Source: Syntrophomonadaceae bacterium (GTDB lineage: Bacteria > Bacillota > Dethiobacteria > DTU022 > PWGO01). Taken from it: a stretch of DNA of 38,246 nt. The first letter of the stretch is position 1, and each line of letters starts with the position of its first letter. Location of the stretch: positions 1 to 38,246 of the forward strand of contig PWGO01000066.1 in NCBI GenBank assembly GCA_003554525.1, read 5' to 3'. A program made the position numbers and the translations under genes. Shown one piece after another: positions 10,304 through 19,446 of this stretch. The notes under the pieces were generated by a model, which was not told the origin of the DNA, did no database searches, and worked only from the letters and a program-made list of their open reading frames with translations.

Positions 10304-10801
10304 TTAGTTACCCGCGGAATTTTTACTGCCCCGCACCATAGCAATTTTACCTGTACGTACAATTTCTTTAATGCCATAGTACTGCAGCAGCAGCTTTATG
10401 GCTTCCAGTTTTTCATCATCCCCGGTTACTTCAATTACCATGGAATCCGGTGACACATCCACAGTCTTGCCCCGGAACGTTTCTACTATTTGTTGTATCT
10501 CTCCCCTGTTCTGGGGTTCAGCCTGTACTTTTATCAACATCAATTCCCTGGAAACGGCCGGGTCTTCTGTAATATTGCTTATTTTAATTACGTTTATTAA
10601 TTTATTTAGTTGTTTTACTACCTGCTCCAGAGTAGGACTGTCTTCTTCAACGGTTATGGTCATACGAGATATCCCGGGTTCCGTGGTTTCCCCTACTGCT
10701 ATACTGTCAATATTAAAACCCCTTCGGCTAAAAAGGCCAGCCACCCTGGACAGTACTCCTGGTTTGTCCTCTACTAAAACAGCCAGAATTTTCTTCATCA
10801 A
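10304..10801 (-). CDS. ilvN: Acetolactate synthase small (regulatory) subunit
   Basis: 165 aa; ACT domain VLVEDKPGVLSRVAGLFSRRGFNIDSIAVGETTEPGISRMTI. Confidence 0.96.
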   Translation of the reverse strand: MMKKILAVLVEDKPGVLSRVAGLFSRRGFNIDSIAVGETTEPGISRMTITVEEDSPTLEQVVKQLNKLINVIKISNITEDPAVSRELMLIKVQAEPQNRGEIQQIVETFRGKTVDVSPDSMVIEVTGDDEKLEAIKLLLQYYGIKEIVRTGKIAMVRGSKNSAGN

Positions 10802-12480
10802 ACATCGCTCCCATCCATCATCAAGTTGTTAATGGGTTGATTCGGTGCCACCATGGGAAACACATTTTCTGTACTATCCACACGGAAATCCATTATTACA
10901 GGTCCTTCCTCCTGCATGGCTGTTTTAATTGTTTCTTCAACCTGGTCAAACTGATCTACTTTCATGCCTTTAGCACCAAAAGCTTCTGCTATACGGGCGA
11001 AATCTGGACCATATTCAAAGGTGGAATAAGAGTACCTACGGTTATAAAACAGTTCCTGCCACTGGCGAACCATCCCCAGGCAGCTGTTGTTTATAATCGC
11101 CACCTTTACCGGGATACCGTAATAAACGGCTGTGGATAGTTCCTGTATATTCATTTGAAAACTGCCGTCCCCTGCTATGCAAAAAACAGTTTCCTCCGGC
11201 CTGGCCAGTTTGGCTCCCAGGGCGGCTGGAAAACCAAACCCCATGGTTCCCAGGCCACCTGAGGAAACAAAGCTGCGGGGCTTTTCAAACCGGTAGTGTT
11301 GGGCTGTCCACATCTGGTGTTGCCCTACATCTGTAGCTATTATTGCCTCTCCACCTGTGATTTCGTTAATTTTGTTTATAACCTGCTGGGGCTTTATAAC
11401 CTTATTGTCTACCGGCTCCGGGTTTAAGTCAACTTTTTTATCCCACTGGTTAACTTTATCCAGCCACTCCGCGGTATCTCCCGGCTGGAAGCGCCGGGAA
11501 AGAGCCTGCAGTACTCTCTTTAAATCTCCTACAATTGGTATGTCCACAGCTATATTTTTCCCTATTTCCACGGGATCAATATCTATGTGAATTATCTTGG
11601 CCCTGGGGGCAAAAGCATCAAGCTTACCTGTAACACGGTCGTCAAAACGAACCCCTACAGCAATTATAAGATCCGCTTCCATAAGCGCATAGTTGGCCGC
11701 CCTGGTCCCGTGCATGCCTGGCATTCCAAGGTACAGGTGATTGCTGGCAGGAAAACCGCCCAGTCCCATCAAAGTTAAAGTAACCGGAATATTCCCCCTG
11801 GTTGCTATTTCTTGAAGTTCGTGATAACCGCCAGAACGTACAACCCCCCCCCCGGCCATAATAACCGGTTTTTTGGCATTTTTTATTGCTTTTATCGCAC
11901 GGTTTACCTGGCCGGGGTGTCCTTCTACGTTTGGTTTATAGCCAGCTATATCTATTTCCTGCGGGTAGTTATATTTTTCTTCGAGTGCCTGAACATCTTT
12001 AGGGAGGTCTATCAATACCGGGCCACAACGCCCCGTAGTTGCTATATGAAAAGCTTCTTTTAATATGCGGGGCAATTCTTCAACATCTTTTGCCAGGTAA
12101 TTGTGTTTGGTTATGGGAAGGGTTATCCCGGTAATATCCGCTTCCTGAAAAGCATCGGTTCCTATAAGAAAGGTGGGCACCTGCCCGGTTATTACCACCA
12201 TGGGCACAGAATCCATGTAAGCATTGGCAATGCCAGTTACCAGGTTGGTGGCACCGGGACCGGAGGTAGCGGTTACTACGCCTGGTTTCCCGCTGACGCG
12301 GGCGTAACCGTCCGCGGCATGGACCGCACCCTGTTCGTGGCGGGTTAATACGTGGCAAATAGAAGAATCATAAAGAGAATCGTAAAGATTGAGAATTGCT
12401 CCGCCCGGGTAGCCAAACACCCTGGTTACACCTTCTTCCTGAAAAGCCTTTAATATCATTTCCGATCCTGTTAATTTCAT
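10798..12480 (-). CDS. ilvB: Acetolactate synthase large subunit
   Basis: 560 aa; ThDP enzyme: FGYPGGAILNLYDSLY, RHEQGAVHAADGYAR, GDGSFQMNIQELSTA; 4-bp overlap with ilvN. Confidence 0.97.
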   Translation of the reverse strand: MKLTGSEMILKAFQEEGVTRVFGYPGGAILNLYDSLYDSSICHVLTRHEQGAVHAADGYARVSGKPGVVTATSGPGATNLVTGIANAYMDSVPMVVITGQVPTFLIGTDAFQEADITGITLPITKHNYLAKDVEELPRILKEAFHIATTGRCGPVLIDLPKDVQALEEKYNYPQEIDIAGYKPNVEGHPGQVNRAIKAIKNAKKPVIMAGGGVVRSGGYHELQEIATRGNIPVTLTLMGLGGFPASNHLYLGMPGMHGTRAANYALMEADLIIAVGVRFDDRVTGKLDAFAPRAKIIHIDIDPVEIGKNIAVDIPIVGDLKRVLQALSRRFQPGDTAEWLDKVNQWDKKVDLNPEPVDNKVIKPQQVINKINEITGGEAIIATDVGQHQMWTAQHYRFEKPRSFVSSGGLGTMGFGFPAALGAKLARPEETVFCIAGDGSFQMNIQELSTAVYYGIPVKVAIINNSCLGMVRQWQELFYNRRYSYSTFEYGPDFARIAEAFGAKGMKVDQFDQVEETIKTAMQEEGPVIMDFRVDSTENVFPMVAPNQPINNLMMDGSDV

Positions 12481-12482
12481 GG

Positions 12483-14153
12483 TTACTGTTGGTTCACCTC
12501 CAAAACTGCTCCTTTGCTGGCAGATGTTACCATATGTGAATAGCGCTGCAAATAACCCCGTTCCACCGGCGATGACTTTATGCTTGTTGTTTCCAGCCTT
12601 TTCTGTATTTCCTCCTCCGAAACTTTGGCTTCCAGGCGGAAGCGGGGTATATCTATAACTATCCTGTCCCCGTCTCTCAGGACCGCCAGAGGTCCTTTAA
12701 CTGCCGCTTCAGGGGAAATATGCCCGATGGAAGCTCCCCGGGTTGCCCCGGAAAACCTGCCGTCGGTAATCAGGGCCACACTTTTATCCAGGCCCACCCC
12801 CGCAACCGCAGAAGTAGGGGCCAGCATTTCCCTCATACCGGGCCCACCTCTCGGGCCTTCATACCTTATCACTACTACTTCGCCTGCAGTTACCTTTCCG
12901 GCATTAATGCCTTCTACAGCTTCTTCTTCGCTTTCAAACACCCGGGCCCTCCCTTCCCAGGAAAGCATGCTTTCTTCAACAGCTCCTCTTTTTACCACGG
13001 AGCCTTCCGGGGCTATATTTCCAAACAATACCGCTATACCACCCTTCTCCCGGTAGGGGGCCTCTGAAGAACAGATAATCCCTTTTTCTTTCCGAACATT
13101 GCCTTTTATGTTTTCTTTTACTGTATACCCCGTAACTGTCAACCGTGTATCATCCAGCAAATTCTTTTTGGACAATTCCTGCATCACTGCGGCAATACCC
13201 CCGTCAAAGTGCAAATCCTGTATTCTATCTTCCCCGGCTGGGCTCAGCGAACACAGCTGGGGAGTTTTTTCACTGATACGGTTCACATGGTTTAAGTCCA
13301 TCTCTAAGCCTGCTTCTTTGGCTACAGCAGCAAGATGAAGTATGGTGTTAGTAGACCCTCCCAACGCCATGTCTACCGCCAGTGCATTATTCAGGGCCCC
13401 ATAAGAAACAATATCGCGGGGAAAAATATTGTTTCTCCAGTTAAACATGGTCCTGCGCCCTGCTTCCTTGGCCAGGCGGACCCTTCCCGCGTGTACCGCG
13501 GGGACGGTACCGTTTCCCGGCAGAGCAAGACCCAGGGCCTCGGATACACAATTCATGGTGTTGGCCGTAAACATTCCGGCGCAGGAACCACACCCCGGGC
13601 AGGCTTTCATTTCTATATCTTTTAGTTCTTCTTCCGTAATTTTCCCCGACCCGGCTGCACCTGCAGCTTCAAAAACATTTTTTAAATCTATTTTTTTCCC
13701 ATTGTCTTCTCCGGCAAGCATGGGACCACCGCTAACCAGCACCATGGGGAGGTTTAGGCGAAGTGCAGCCATCAGCATCCCCGGTGTTATTTTATCGCAG
13801 TTGGTGATAAATACAAGGGCATCAAAACAGTGTGCCTCAGTCATGGCTTCAATGCTGTCCGCAATAAGTTCCCTGCTGGCCAGCGAATAGTTCATGCCCC
13901 TGTGGTTCATGGCTATACCGTCACAGATACCTATAGTAGAAAACTCTACAGGTGTACCGCCCTCCATCCTCACACCGGCTTTAACCGCTTCTGCAAGCCG
14001 CGTCAGGTGGATATGCCCCGGAACTATTTCATTAAACGAGTTAACCACACCAATCAAAGGGCGCTCCATCTCTTCCTCGTGGTAACCCATGGCCCAAAAC
14101 AACGAGCGATGGGGGGCCCGCTCTATTCCTTTTCTAACCGTATCACTTTTCAT
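12483..14153 (-). CDS. ilvD: Dihydroxy-acid dehydratase
   Basis: 556 aa; [56 protein letters not shown]. Confidence 0.97.
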   Translation of the reverse strand: MKSDTVRKGIERAPHRSLFWAMGYHEEEMERPLIGVVNSFNEIVPGHIHLTRLAEAVKAGVRMEGGTPVEFSTIGICDGIAMNHRGMNYSLASRELIADSIEAMTEAHCFDALVFITNCDKITPGMLMAALRLNLPMVLVSGGPMLAGEDNGKKIDLKNVFEAAGAAGSGKITEEELKDIEMKACPGCGSCAGMFTANTMNCVSEALGLALPGNGTVPAVHAGRVRLAKEAGRRTMFNWRNNIFPRDIVSYGALNNALAVDMALGGSTNTILHLAAVAKEAGLEMDLNHVNRISEKTPQLCSLSPAGEDRIQDLHFDGGIAAVMQELSKKNLLDDTRLTVTGYTVKENIKGNVRKEKGIICSSEAPYREKGGIAVLFGNIAPEGSVVKRGAVEESMLSWEGRARVFESEEEAVEGINAGKVTAGEVVVIRYEGPRGGPGMREMLAPTSAVAGVGLDKSVALITDGRFSGATRGASIGHISPEAAVKGPLAVLRDGDRIVIDIPRFRLEAKVSEEEIQKRLETTSIKSSPVERGYLQRYSHMVTSASKGAVLEVNQQ

Positions 14154-14189
14154 GATTTTTCACCCTGCCTTAAATTATATGCCCGGCTG

Positions 14190-15080
14190 TTAACGACCAG
14201 AATAAACTTCTACCCCGTGACTCCGGGCGTAATCGTGAAACCGGGACATGATTTTTTTGGTTATTTCTCCAGGAACCGCCCTGCCTATACTCCTGCCATC
14301 AATTTCAATTACCGGTATTACTTCCGCCGCCGTCCCCGTCATAAAACATTCATCGGAAACATAAAGCTGGTGGCGCGTAAACGGCATCTCTTCCACAATT
14401 ATACCTTCATGGCGGGCCAGGTCAATCACTGTATCCCTTTTTATGCCTTTTAAAATGCCCAGGTAGGCAGGGGGAGTTATGAGCTTACCTTCCCGGTAAA
14501 TAAAAACGTTTTCTCCCGAGCCCTCGGTAACGTAGCCGTCCTTGTTCAGCATTATTGCCTCCATTACCCCGGCCTGGTTGGCCTCGATTTTTACCAGAAT
14601 GTTGTTTAAGTAATTCAAAGATTTTATTTGAGGGTCCAGGGCATCCGGAATATTTCTACGGGTGGGAACTGTAATCACTTTCAGGCCCTGCTCATATAGC
14701 TCCTTAGAAAACAAGGTTATCTCGTGGGCAATAATAATTACCGTAGCTTTATTGCACTTCCGCGGGTCCAGGCCCAAGTCACCTACTCCCCTGGAGACCA
14801 CCACCCTTATATACGCATCTTCCAGCTGGTTAGCTTTAACCGTTTGTACAATGGCTTCTTCCATTTCTTCAGTGCTGTAGGGTATCTCCAGCATTATTGA
14901 ATGCGCTGATTCGTACAACCTTTTGACATGCTCCTTTAGTTTAAAAATGCGTCCATGGTAAGCCCTGATGCCCTCAAAAACACCGTCCCCGTAAAGGAGT
15001 CCGTGATCAAAAACAGAAACCGTAGCTTCTTCCTCGGGGACCAGCCTGTCGTTTATAAATATCTTTTGACCCATACTCAA
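14190..15080 (-). CDS. ilvE: Branched-chain amino acid aminotransferase
   Basis: 296 aa class IV PLP enzyme; FDHGLLYGDGVFEGIRAYHGRIFKL, SLNYLNNILVKIEANQAG, VTEGSGENVFI. Confidence 0.94.
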   Translation of the reverse strand: MSMGQKIFINDRLVPEEEATVSVFDHGLLYGDGVFEGIRAYHGRIFKLKEHVKRLYESAHSIMLEIPYSTEEMEEAIVQTVKANQLEDAYIRVVVSRGVGDLGLDPRKCNKATVIIIAHEITLFSKELYEQGLKVITVPTRRNIPDALDPQIKSLNYLNNILVKIEANQAGVMEAIMLNKDGYVTEGSGENVFIYREGKLITPPAYLGILKGIKRDTVIDLARHEGIIVEEMPFTRHQLYVSDECFMTGTAAEVIPVIEIDGRSIGRAVPGEITKKIMSRFHDYARSHGVEVYSGR

Positions 15081-15209
15081 CCCTCCATATTAATACAATT
15101 TATTAATGTTAACTAAACTCCGGGAATAAAACCTCATGACAAACAAACAATCTAATTTTTCCCCCGACTTCAAAAGTACACTCCGCCTGAGCAGAAACAA
15201 TTATTTAAG

Positions 15210-15475
15210 TATATAAAAAAGCCCCCGCCCAAAGGGGCGGAGGCTTGACTCCGCGGTACCACCCTTTTTACCGCAATACTGCGGTCTCTCCAAGAGCTAC
15301 CAGAATATAACGGTTCTTCCCGTTCTTCCGTACTGGCCGCGGAAGCCCGCGAGTGCTTTCCGAAAGAATGCTCCGAGGTGACCTTCAACAAGCCTTTTTA
15401 CCGGTTCGCACCATCCACCGGCTCTCTTTAAAAAAGTCTTGCCTACTCCCCCTCTTCCTTGCAGCTGCATCTATT
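15210..15475 (-). promoter_or_regulatory. T-box leader upstream of ilvE operon; probable Val (GUC) specifier
   Basis: Minus-strand T-box AAGGGTGGTACCGCGG (15251-15266), terminator GCCTCCGCCCC-TTT-GGGCGGGGGC-TTTTTT (15215-15244), AGTA near the Stem I base, and GAAG-GTC-ACCTCGGAGC (specifier candidate 15380-15382). Confidence 0.93.
15215..15244 (-). terminator. T-box attenuator terminator hairpin
   Basis: GC-rich stem followed by TTTTTTAT on the minus strand. Confidence 0.9.
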
Positions 15476-15504
15476 ATATTTTAAGCGTCTGATTATTGAT
15501 AATT

Positions 15505-15533
15505 ATTATATATAGCAGTAAAGCTATTGTCAA
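15505..15533 (-). promoter_or_regulatory. SigA-type promoter of T-box/ilv operon
   Basis: Minus strand TTGACA (15533-15528), 17-nt spacer, TATAAT (15510-15505): exact consensus. Confidence 0.85.
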
Positions 15534-15601
15534 CAGCTTGTGTAAATATTATTATAACATTAAGTTAAACGGTCTACAATATCAACAATTGCGCTTTCCT
15601 T

Positions 15602-15655
15602 GGGCTTTTTTAACTACGGGGGCTTTTTTAACTACGGGGGCTTTTTTAACTACGA
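15602..15655. repeat. Tandem repeat, 18 bp x 3 (GGGCTTTTTTAACTACGG)
   Basis: Three consecutive copies at 15602, 15620 and 15638, last base varying. Confidence 0.95.
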
Positions 15656-15717
15656 ACTATCGAGACCAGGTATTAATGTAGCTTCCGGAGGGTCACTTGT
15701 TTGATCGGGCGGCTTCC

Positions 15718-16809
15718 TCAAGTAGAAAAACGCACAAAAAGGACATCTCCGTCCTCTACCCGGTAATCCTTCCCTTCCACTCTGGTTTTGCCTTTTTCCC
15801 TGGCGGAAGCAAGAGAACCAGCTTCCACCAGGTCATTCCATGGGACAACTTCCGCAGAACGAAATCCTTTCTTCATATCCGTATGAATTTTCCCGGCAGC
15901 ATCCACTGCAGAAGTGCCTTCCCCGATCAACCAGGCCCTGGCCTCTTCCCCTTTAACCGTAAAAAAAGTTATCAGGCCCAGTCGGGAATAACACATATTT
16001 ACTATTTTTCGAGGAGAATCTTCATTTATTTGATATTCCTGTTGAAATTCTTTTTTTTCTTCTTCCTCCAGCTCCGTTAATTCCAGTTCCAGCCTGGCGC
16101 AAACTTCAACCAAGGGAGCGTCTTCCTCTTTTATAAATTCAGCAAAATCTTCTGGAATCTCTTTGTTTAAATTCTTTTCCTCCCTGTTCAAGACATAAAT
16201 AACTTTTTTATCCGTAAGCAAATGTAACTCTTTAATAGTTTCCTCTTCCCAGTCAGTACGGGAAAAGCTATGGACCGGATTTTCACTGTTTAAATGCAGG
16301 TACAATCTCCTGAGAAGTTCTTTTTGAGCCAGTATTTCTTTTTGACCCGATTTAGACTTTCTTTCCACGCTTTCCAGCCTCTTTTCCACCGTAGCCAGGT
16401 CTGCTAATATCAATTCCAGGTTTACTACTCTTGCTTTATTAAGAAGTGACTGTTCGAAATTATTTTCTCCACCACTTAAATTAAACTCTCCTATAACATG
16501 AATTACCAGATCCATCTCCCTTATCTGAGCTAAAAACTGGTTACCCAGCCCTTCACCCCGGCTGGCGCCTTCCACCAGGCCAGCCACATCTACTACTTTT
16601 AAATAAGCAAAAGTGACCTTGCTTGAACCCAACGCCCTGGAAAGTGAAAGCAAGCGATCGTCTTCCAGGGGAACCACTCCTGTATTGGGATTTACCGTTG
16701 AAAACGGATAAGAAGCAATTTCTACCTGTATTGAGGTCAGCAGGTTAAAAAGGGTGGACTTGCCTGCATTGGGAATTCCCACAATACCACAGCTTATAGA
16801 CAATACCAA
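15718..16809 (-). CDS. ychF: Redox-regulated/ribosome-binding ATPase YchF (Obg-like)
   Basis: 363 aa; GIVGIPNAGKSTLFNLLT, VVDVAGLVEGASRGEGLGNQFLAQIREMD, NREEKNLNKE, C-terminal TGS-like domain. Confidence 0.96.
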   Translation of the reverse strand: MVLSISCGIVGIPNAGKSTLFNLLTSIQVEIASYPFSTVNPNTGVVPLEDDRLLSLSRALGSSKVTFAYLKVVDVAGLVEGASRGEGLGNQFLAQIREMDLVIHVIGEFNLSGGENNFEQSLLNKARVVNLELILADLATVEKRLESVERKSKSGQKEILAQKELLRRLYLHLNSENPVHSFSRTDWEEETIKELHLLTDKKVIYVLNREEKNLNKEIPEDFAEFIKEEDAPLVEVCARLELELTELEEEEKKEFQQEYQINEDSPRKIVNMCYSRLGLITFFTVKGEEARAWLIGEGTSAVDAAGKIHTDMKKGFRSAEVVPWNDLVEAGSLASAREKGKTRVEGKDYRVEDGDVLFVRFST

Positions 16810-17036
16810 TCTCTCCTTTAAAAAGTTATTTGGTTAATAGATAGATAGCCGTTCTGCCAAAACAGATATCTTTCTTCAGCCGGTTGTGTAAGATTGAGTG
16901 ATTCAAGCAGTGTCGCTTGGAATATCTATGAACGTGGGTAAAAGTTTCATTTGCGTGATTTAACAGATAGTAGCATGGCCACCACCCTACCACCGGCTTT
17001 AGGTATAGCAACAGCTTGCATTGATTAATTATTTTA

Positions 17037-17061
17037 AAAAGGAGGCAGGCTCTGCCTCCTT
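17037..17061 (-). terminator. Rho-independent terminator
   Basis: Minus strand AAAGGAGGCAG-agc-CTGCCTCCTTTTTAAAA. Confidence 0.8.
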
Positions 17062-17217
17062 TCACCCTAAACACCCTTATTCGTACCTCTTTTCGGCCAA
17101 TTTTAACTTCCTGAACAAATGGCATCAATTATGGCGCTTTTTTGCGCCCTCATTAATTTTAATTCACACCATCCCTGGTGCCTTTTTAATAATAAAAAAC
17201 AATTTATGTGGCAATAC

Positions 17218-17397
17218 TTATTCAAGTATTTCCTTTACCCTTTTCTCAAAACGAGCCCGCGGCAACAAAACGCTCCTGCCACAGTTCATGCATTTTATCC
17301 TGAAATCCATGCCCACCCTTACAATTTCCCACCGGTTTTCACCGCAAGGATGACCCTTCTTCAAGCTGACCACCTGGCCTACTTCGAAGCTCTTCAT
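17218..17397 (-). CDS. DUF951-like small Zn-ribbon-type protein
   Basis: 59 aa, below the ORF-track cutoff: MKSFEVGQVVSLKKGHPCGENRWEIVRVGMDFRIKCMNCGRSVLLPRARFEKRVKEILE*; DUF951 signature VxLKKxHPCGxxxWEIxRxGxDxRxKCxxCG; next to ychF. Confidence 0.9.
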   Translation of the reverse strand: MKSFEVGQVVSLKKGHPCGENRWEIVRVGMDFRIKCMNCGRSVLLPRARFEKRVKEILE

Positions 17398-17402
17398 AAC
17401 TG

Positions 17403-18068
17403 TTATACCCCTTCAGACCGGCTGTTATTATCCAGCACCTCCTGCAACTGCTGGTGCACCTTGTTTATATCCTGATCACCGTCTACGGCGTGAAGCAAGC
17501 TTTTGCGCCGGTAGTATTCAATTAACGGTTCCGTCTGCTCACGGTAAACCTTTATACGCTGTTTTACTGTTTCCATGCTGTCATCTTCCCTCTGATAGAG
17601 CTCCCCACCACATTGGTCACATACGTTTCTAACCTGAGGTGGATTAAATTTAAGATGATAGGTTGCCCCGCAGTCACGGCAAATTCTCCTCCCGGTTAGC
17701 CTGGAAATAAGTTCATCTTCCGTAACTTCAATGTATATTACATAATCTATTTTTCTCTGCATACCTTCCAGAACTTCTTCCAATGACTTGGCCTGTTCAA
17801 CAGTCCTGGGAAAACCATCAAGCAGGGCACCTGCCTGGCAGTCAGGCTCTTTTAACCTTTCTTCTACTATTTTCACCACAACCTCGTCAGGGACCAGTTC
17901 TCCTTTATCAAGATAATCTTTTGCCTGTTTACCAAGCTCTGTTTCTTTCTTTATGGAAGCCCTGAGTATGTCCCCCGTAGATATATGGGTCAATTTGTAT
18001 CTTTCCACAATCATTTCCGCTTGAGTCCCTTTACCTGCTCCCGGTGCTCCCAAAAGTATTACCAACAT
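17403..18068 (-). CDS. adk: Adenylate kinase (Zn-lid type)
   Basis: Real start at MLVILLGAPGAGKGTQAEM (18068), with GGGAGG upstream; LID CRDCGATYHLKFNPPQVRNVCDQCGG. The ORF-track start at 18266 runs into the upstream IS-like element. Confidence 0.95.
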   Translation of the reverse strand: MLVILLGAPGAGKGTQAEMIVERYKLTHISTGDILRASIKKETELGKQAKDYLDKGELVPDEVVVKIVEERLKEPDCQAGALLDGFPRTVEQAKSLEEVLEGMQRKIDYVIYIEVTEDELISRLTGRRICRDCGATYHLKFNPPQVRNVCDQCGGELYQREDDSMETVKQRIKVYREQTEPLIEYYRRKSLLHAVDGDQDINKVHQQLQEVLDNNSRSEGV

Positions 18069-18119
18069 ATAACTCCCTCCTAAATTTAACAACTGTTTTA
18101 TTGCCAATATATGGCTTGT

Positions 18120-18350
18120 GCCCGCCTGCAAACCTGCTTTGCAAGGCGGATGAATTGCAATACCGCTCCAGCTTATCTCCACAACCTGCAGAAAACTACG
18201 GTTTTGCTCCATTGCCTTTCCGGGCTGGCAACCTCCCCCCAGAAACTTAAGAGCCAGTGGAAGCAAATCCTCGCCTTTAATTACTCCCTGGGGAACTTAC
18301 AACCAGTATGCCCATGATTAAAAGCCTCCTGCTTTAACTGGAGGCAGGTA
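18120..18350 (+). mobile_element. Candidate transposase-less IS200/IS605-type (MITE/PATE-like) remnant with left and right hairpins
   Basis: Left hairpin CCGCC-TGCAAA-cctgc-TTTGCA-a-GGCGG-ATGAATTGC (18122-18149 plus tail) and right-end-like AACTTACAACCAGTATGCCCATGATTAAAAGCCTCCTGCTTTAACTGGAGGCAGGTAGTTGAC (to about 18356); resembles the 3' ends of tnpB/orfB elements. No transposase ORF between. Confidence 0.55.
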
Positions 18351-18520
18351 GTTGACCTGATATTATTATTAAGCCTTACAAGGCTGTACTTGCGAATCGT
18401 AACGTATTATTACTTCTCTACATCTTTCCTGAAATATTTTCTTCAATATTTCACGGAATCCTTCTTGTATTTTAAAAATATTATTCTTTTGACAGTAAAA
18501 TATGGAGAATATATTTAATG

Positions 18521-19243
18521 TTACCACCATACCCCCACTGCATCGTATAAATAAAGACACCATTCTGCCAGAACAGATTCTTCTATGCCCAGGACTGCAT
18601 AAACTGGCGGGTATACCAGGTAGATTACCCCCGCAACACTTATTAATAAACTTGCTAAAATAAAATATCTTCCCAGGCCCAGAAAAACCGCCAAATAATT
18701 GGGTACCCCTGTTGGCAGAGTGAATGGTTTGCCAGAATTTGAGCTTTTTTTAAATACATTTAACAGTCCATAAAAGATTATTGCCGCCACTGAAAAGCCC
18801 CACACATTTAAAAATATTTTTGTCAACTGCTCGGCAACAACTATATCCTCCCCGGCATACCCTGTTAACGAATCTGCCTCGGCCGGTAACCTGTCTAAAA
18901 ACTTTTCTTTTATTACCGGGGGCAACCTTAACTCCGGAAGTAGTTCCCTGCTCCCGTTTTTGGCACCCCTCCCTCCTTCAACCGGCACCACCGGTTGAGA
19001 GCTTATAATTTTTTGAACTTTTTTGTCCAGGGGATAAAAGGTGGTTAATATCGCCATCACATTGTTTTTTAACATGTGAGCCATTTGCAATGAAATTATT
19101 ATTAATAAAAAGTTCCAGCCAGCATTTTTTAATCCTTCCATGTAGCCTTTTGCTCCTCCCCACAACAGCATACATATTAAACAAATATCCAGCCAGAACA
19201 CGTGTCTTATCCCTCCAGTTTGGTTTTGCCTTTTTTTTATCAT
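18521..19243 (-). CDS. CvpA-family-like membrane protein
   Basis: 240 aa, N-term WLDICLICMLLWGGAKGYMEGLKNAGWNFLLIIISLQMAHML matches CvpA-type architecture; several TM segments. Confidence 0.6.
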   Translation of the reverse strand: MIKKRQNQTGGIRHVFWLDICLICMLLWGGAKGYMEGLKNAGWNFLLIIISLQMAHMLKNNVMAILTTFYPLDKKVQKIISSQPVVPVEGGRGAKNGSRELLPELRLPPVIKEKFLDRLPAEADSLTGYAGEDIVVAEQLTKIFLNVWGFSVAAIIFYGLLNVFKKSSNSGKPFTLPTGVPNYLAVFLGLGRYFILASLLISVAGVIYLVYPPVYAVLGIEESVLAEWCLYLYDAVGVWW

Positions 19244-19446
19244 ATTTTTGACAACTCAACTTCATTACAACAACTGGCATGTTTTCATAAAGTAAAGGCA
19301 CCGGACGATTCTGTAACCTGAGTAATGGTTTATATATTTGATATTAAATTTTATCGCTTAAGGAATAAATTATTTCACCACGATATATACATAAATTACC
19401 GGCTGGTGAGCACAATATATTATTATCAGGGAGGTAATTTTAAAAA

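Noticed and set aside
1029-14453. Numerous plus-strand ORFs of 60-207 aa opposite serS, argS, ddl, fusA-like and the ilv/leu genes
   Set aside because: Antisense shadow ORFs of strongly recognised minus-strand genes; no family motifs of their own.
15170-15391. 73-aa minus-strand ORF
   Set aside because: Lies entirely in the T-box leader and its terminator; the RNA structure explains the sequence.
15496-15681. 61-aa plus ORF with repeated GAFLTT
   Set aside because: Created by the 18-bp tandem repeat over the ilv promoter; no RBS or homology recognised.
16826-17128. 100-aa minus ORF between ychF and the DUF951 gene
   Set aside because: Runs across a clear terminator hairpin (17037-17061) and has no recognised motif; probably not coding.
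18111-18317. Plus-strand ORFs and the N-terminal extension of the adk ORF (18069-18266)
   Set aside because: Overlap the IS605-like relic; the adk start MLVILLGAPGAGKGTQ with its own RBS is the plausible one.
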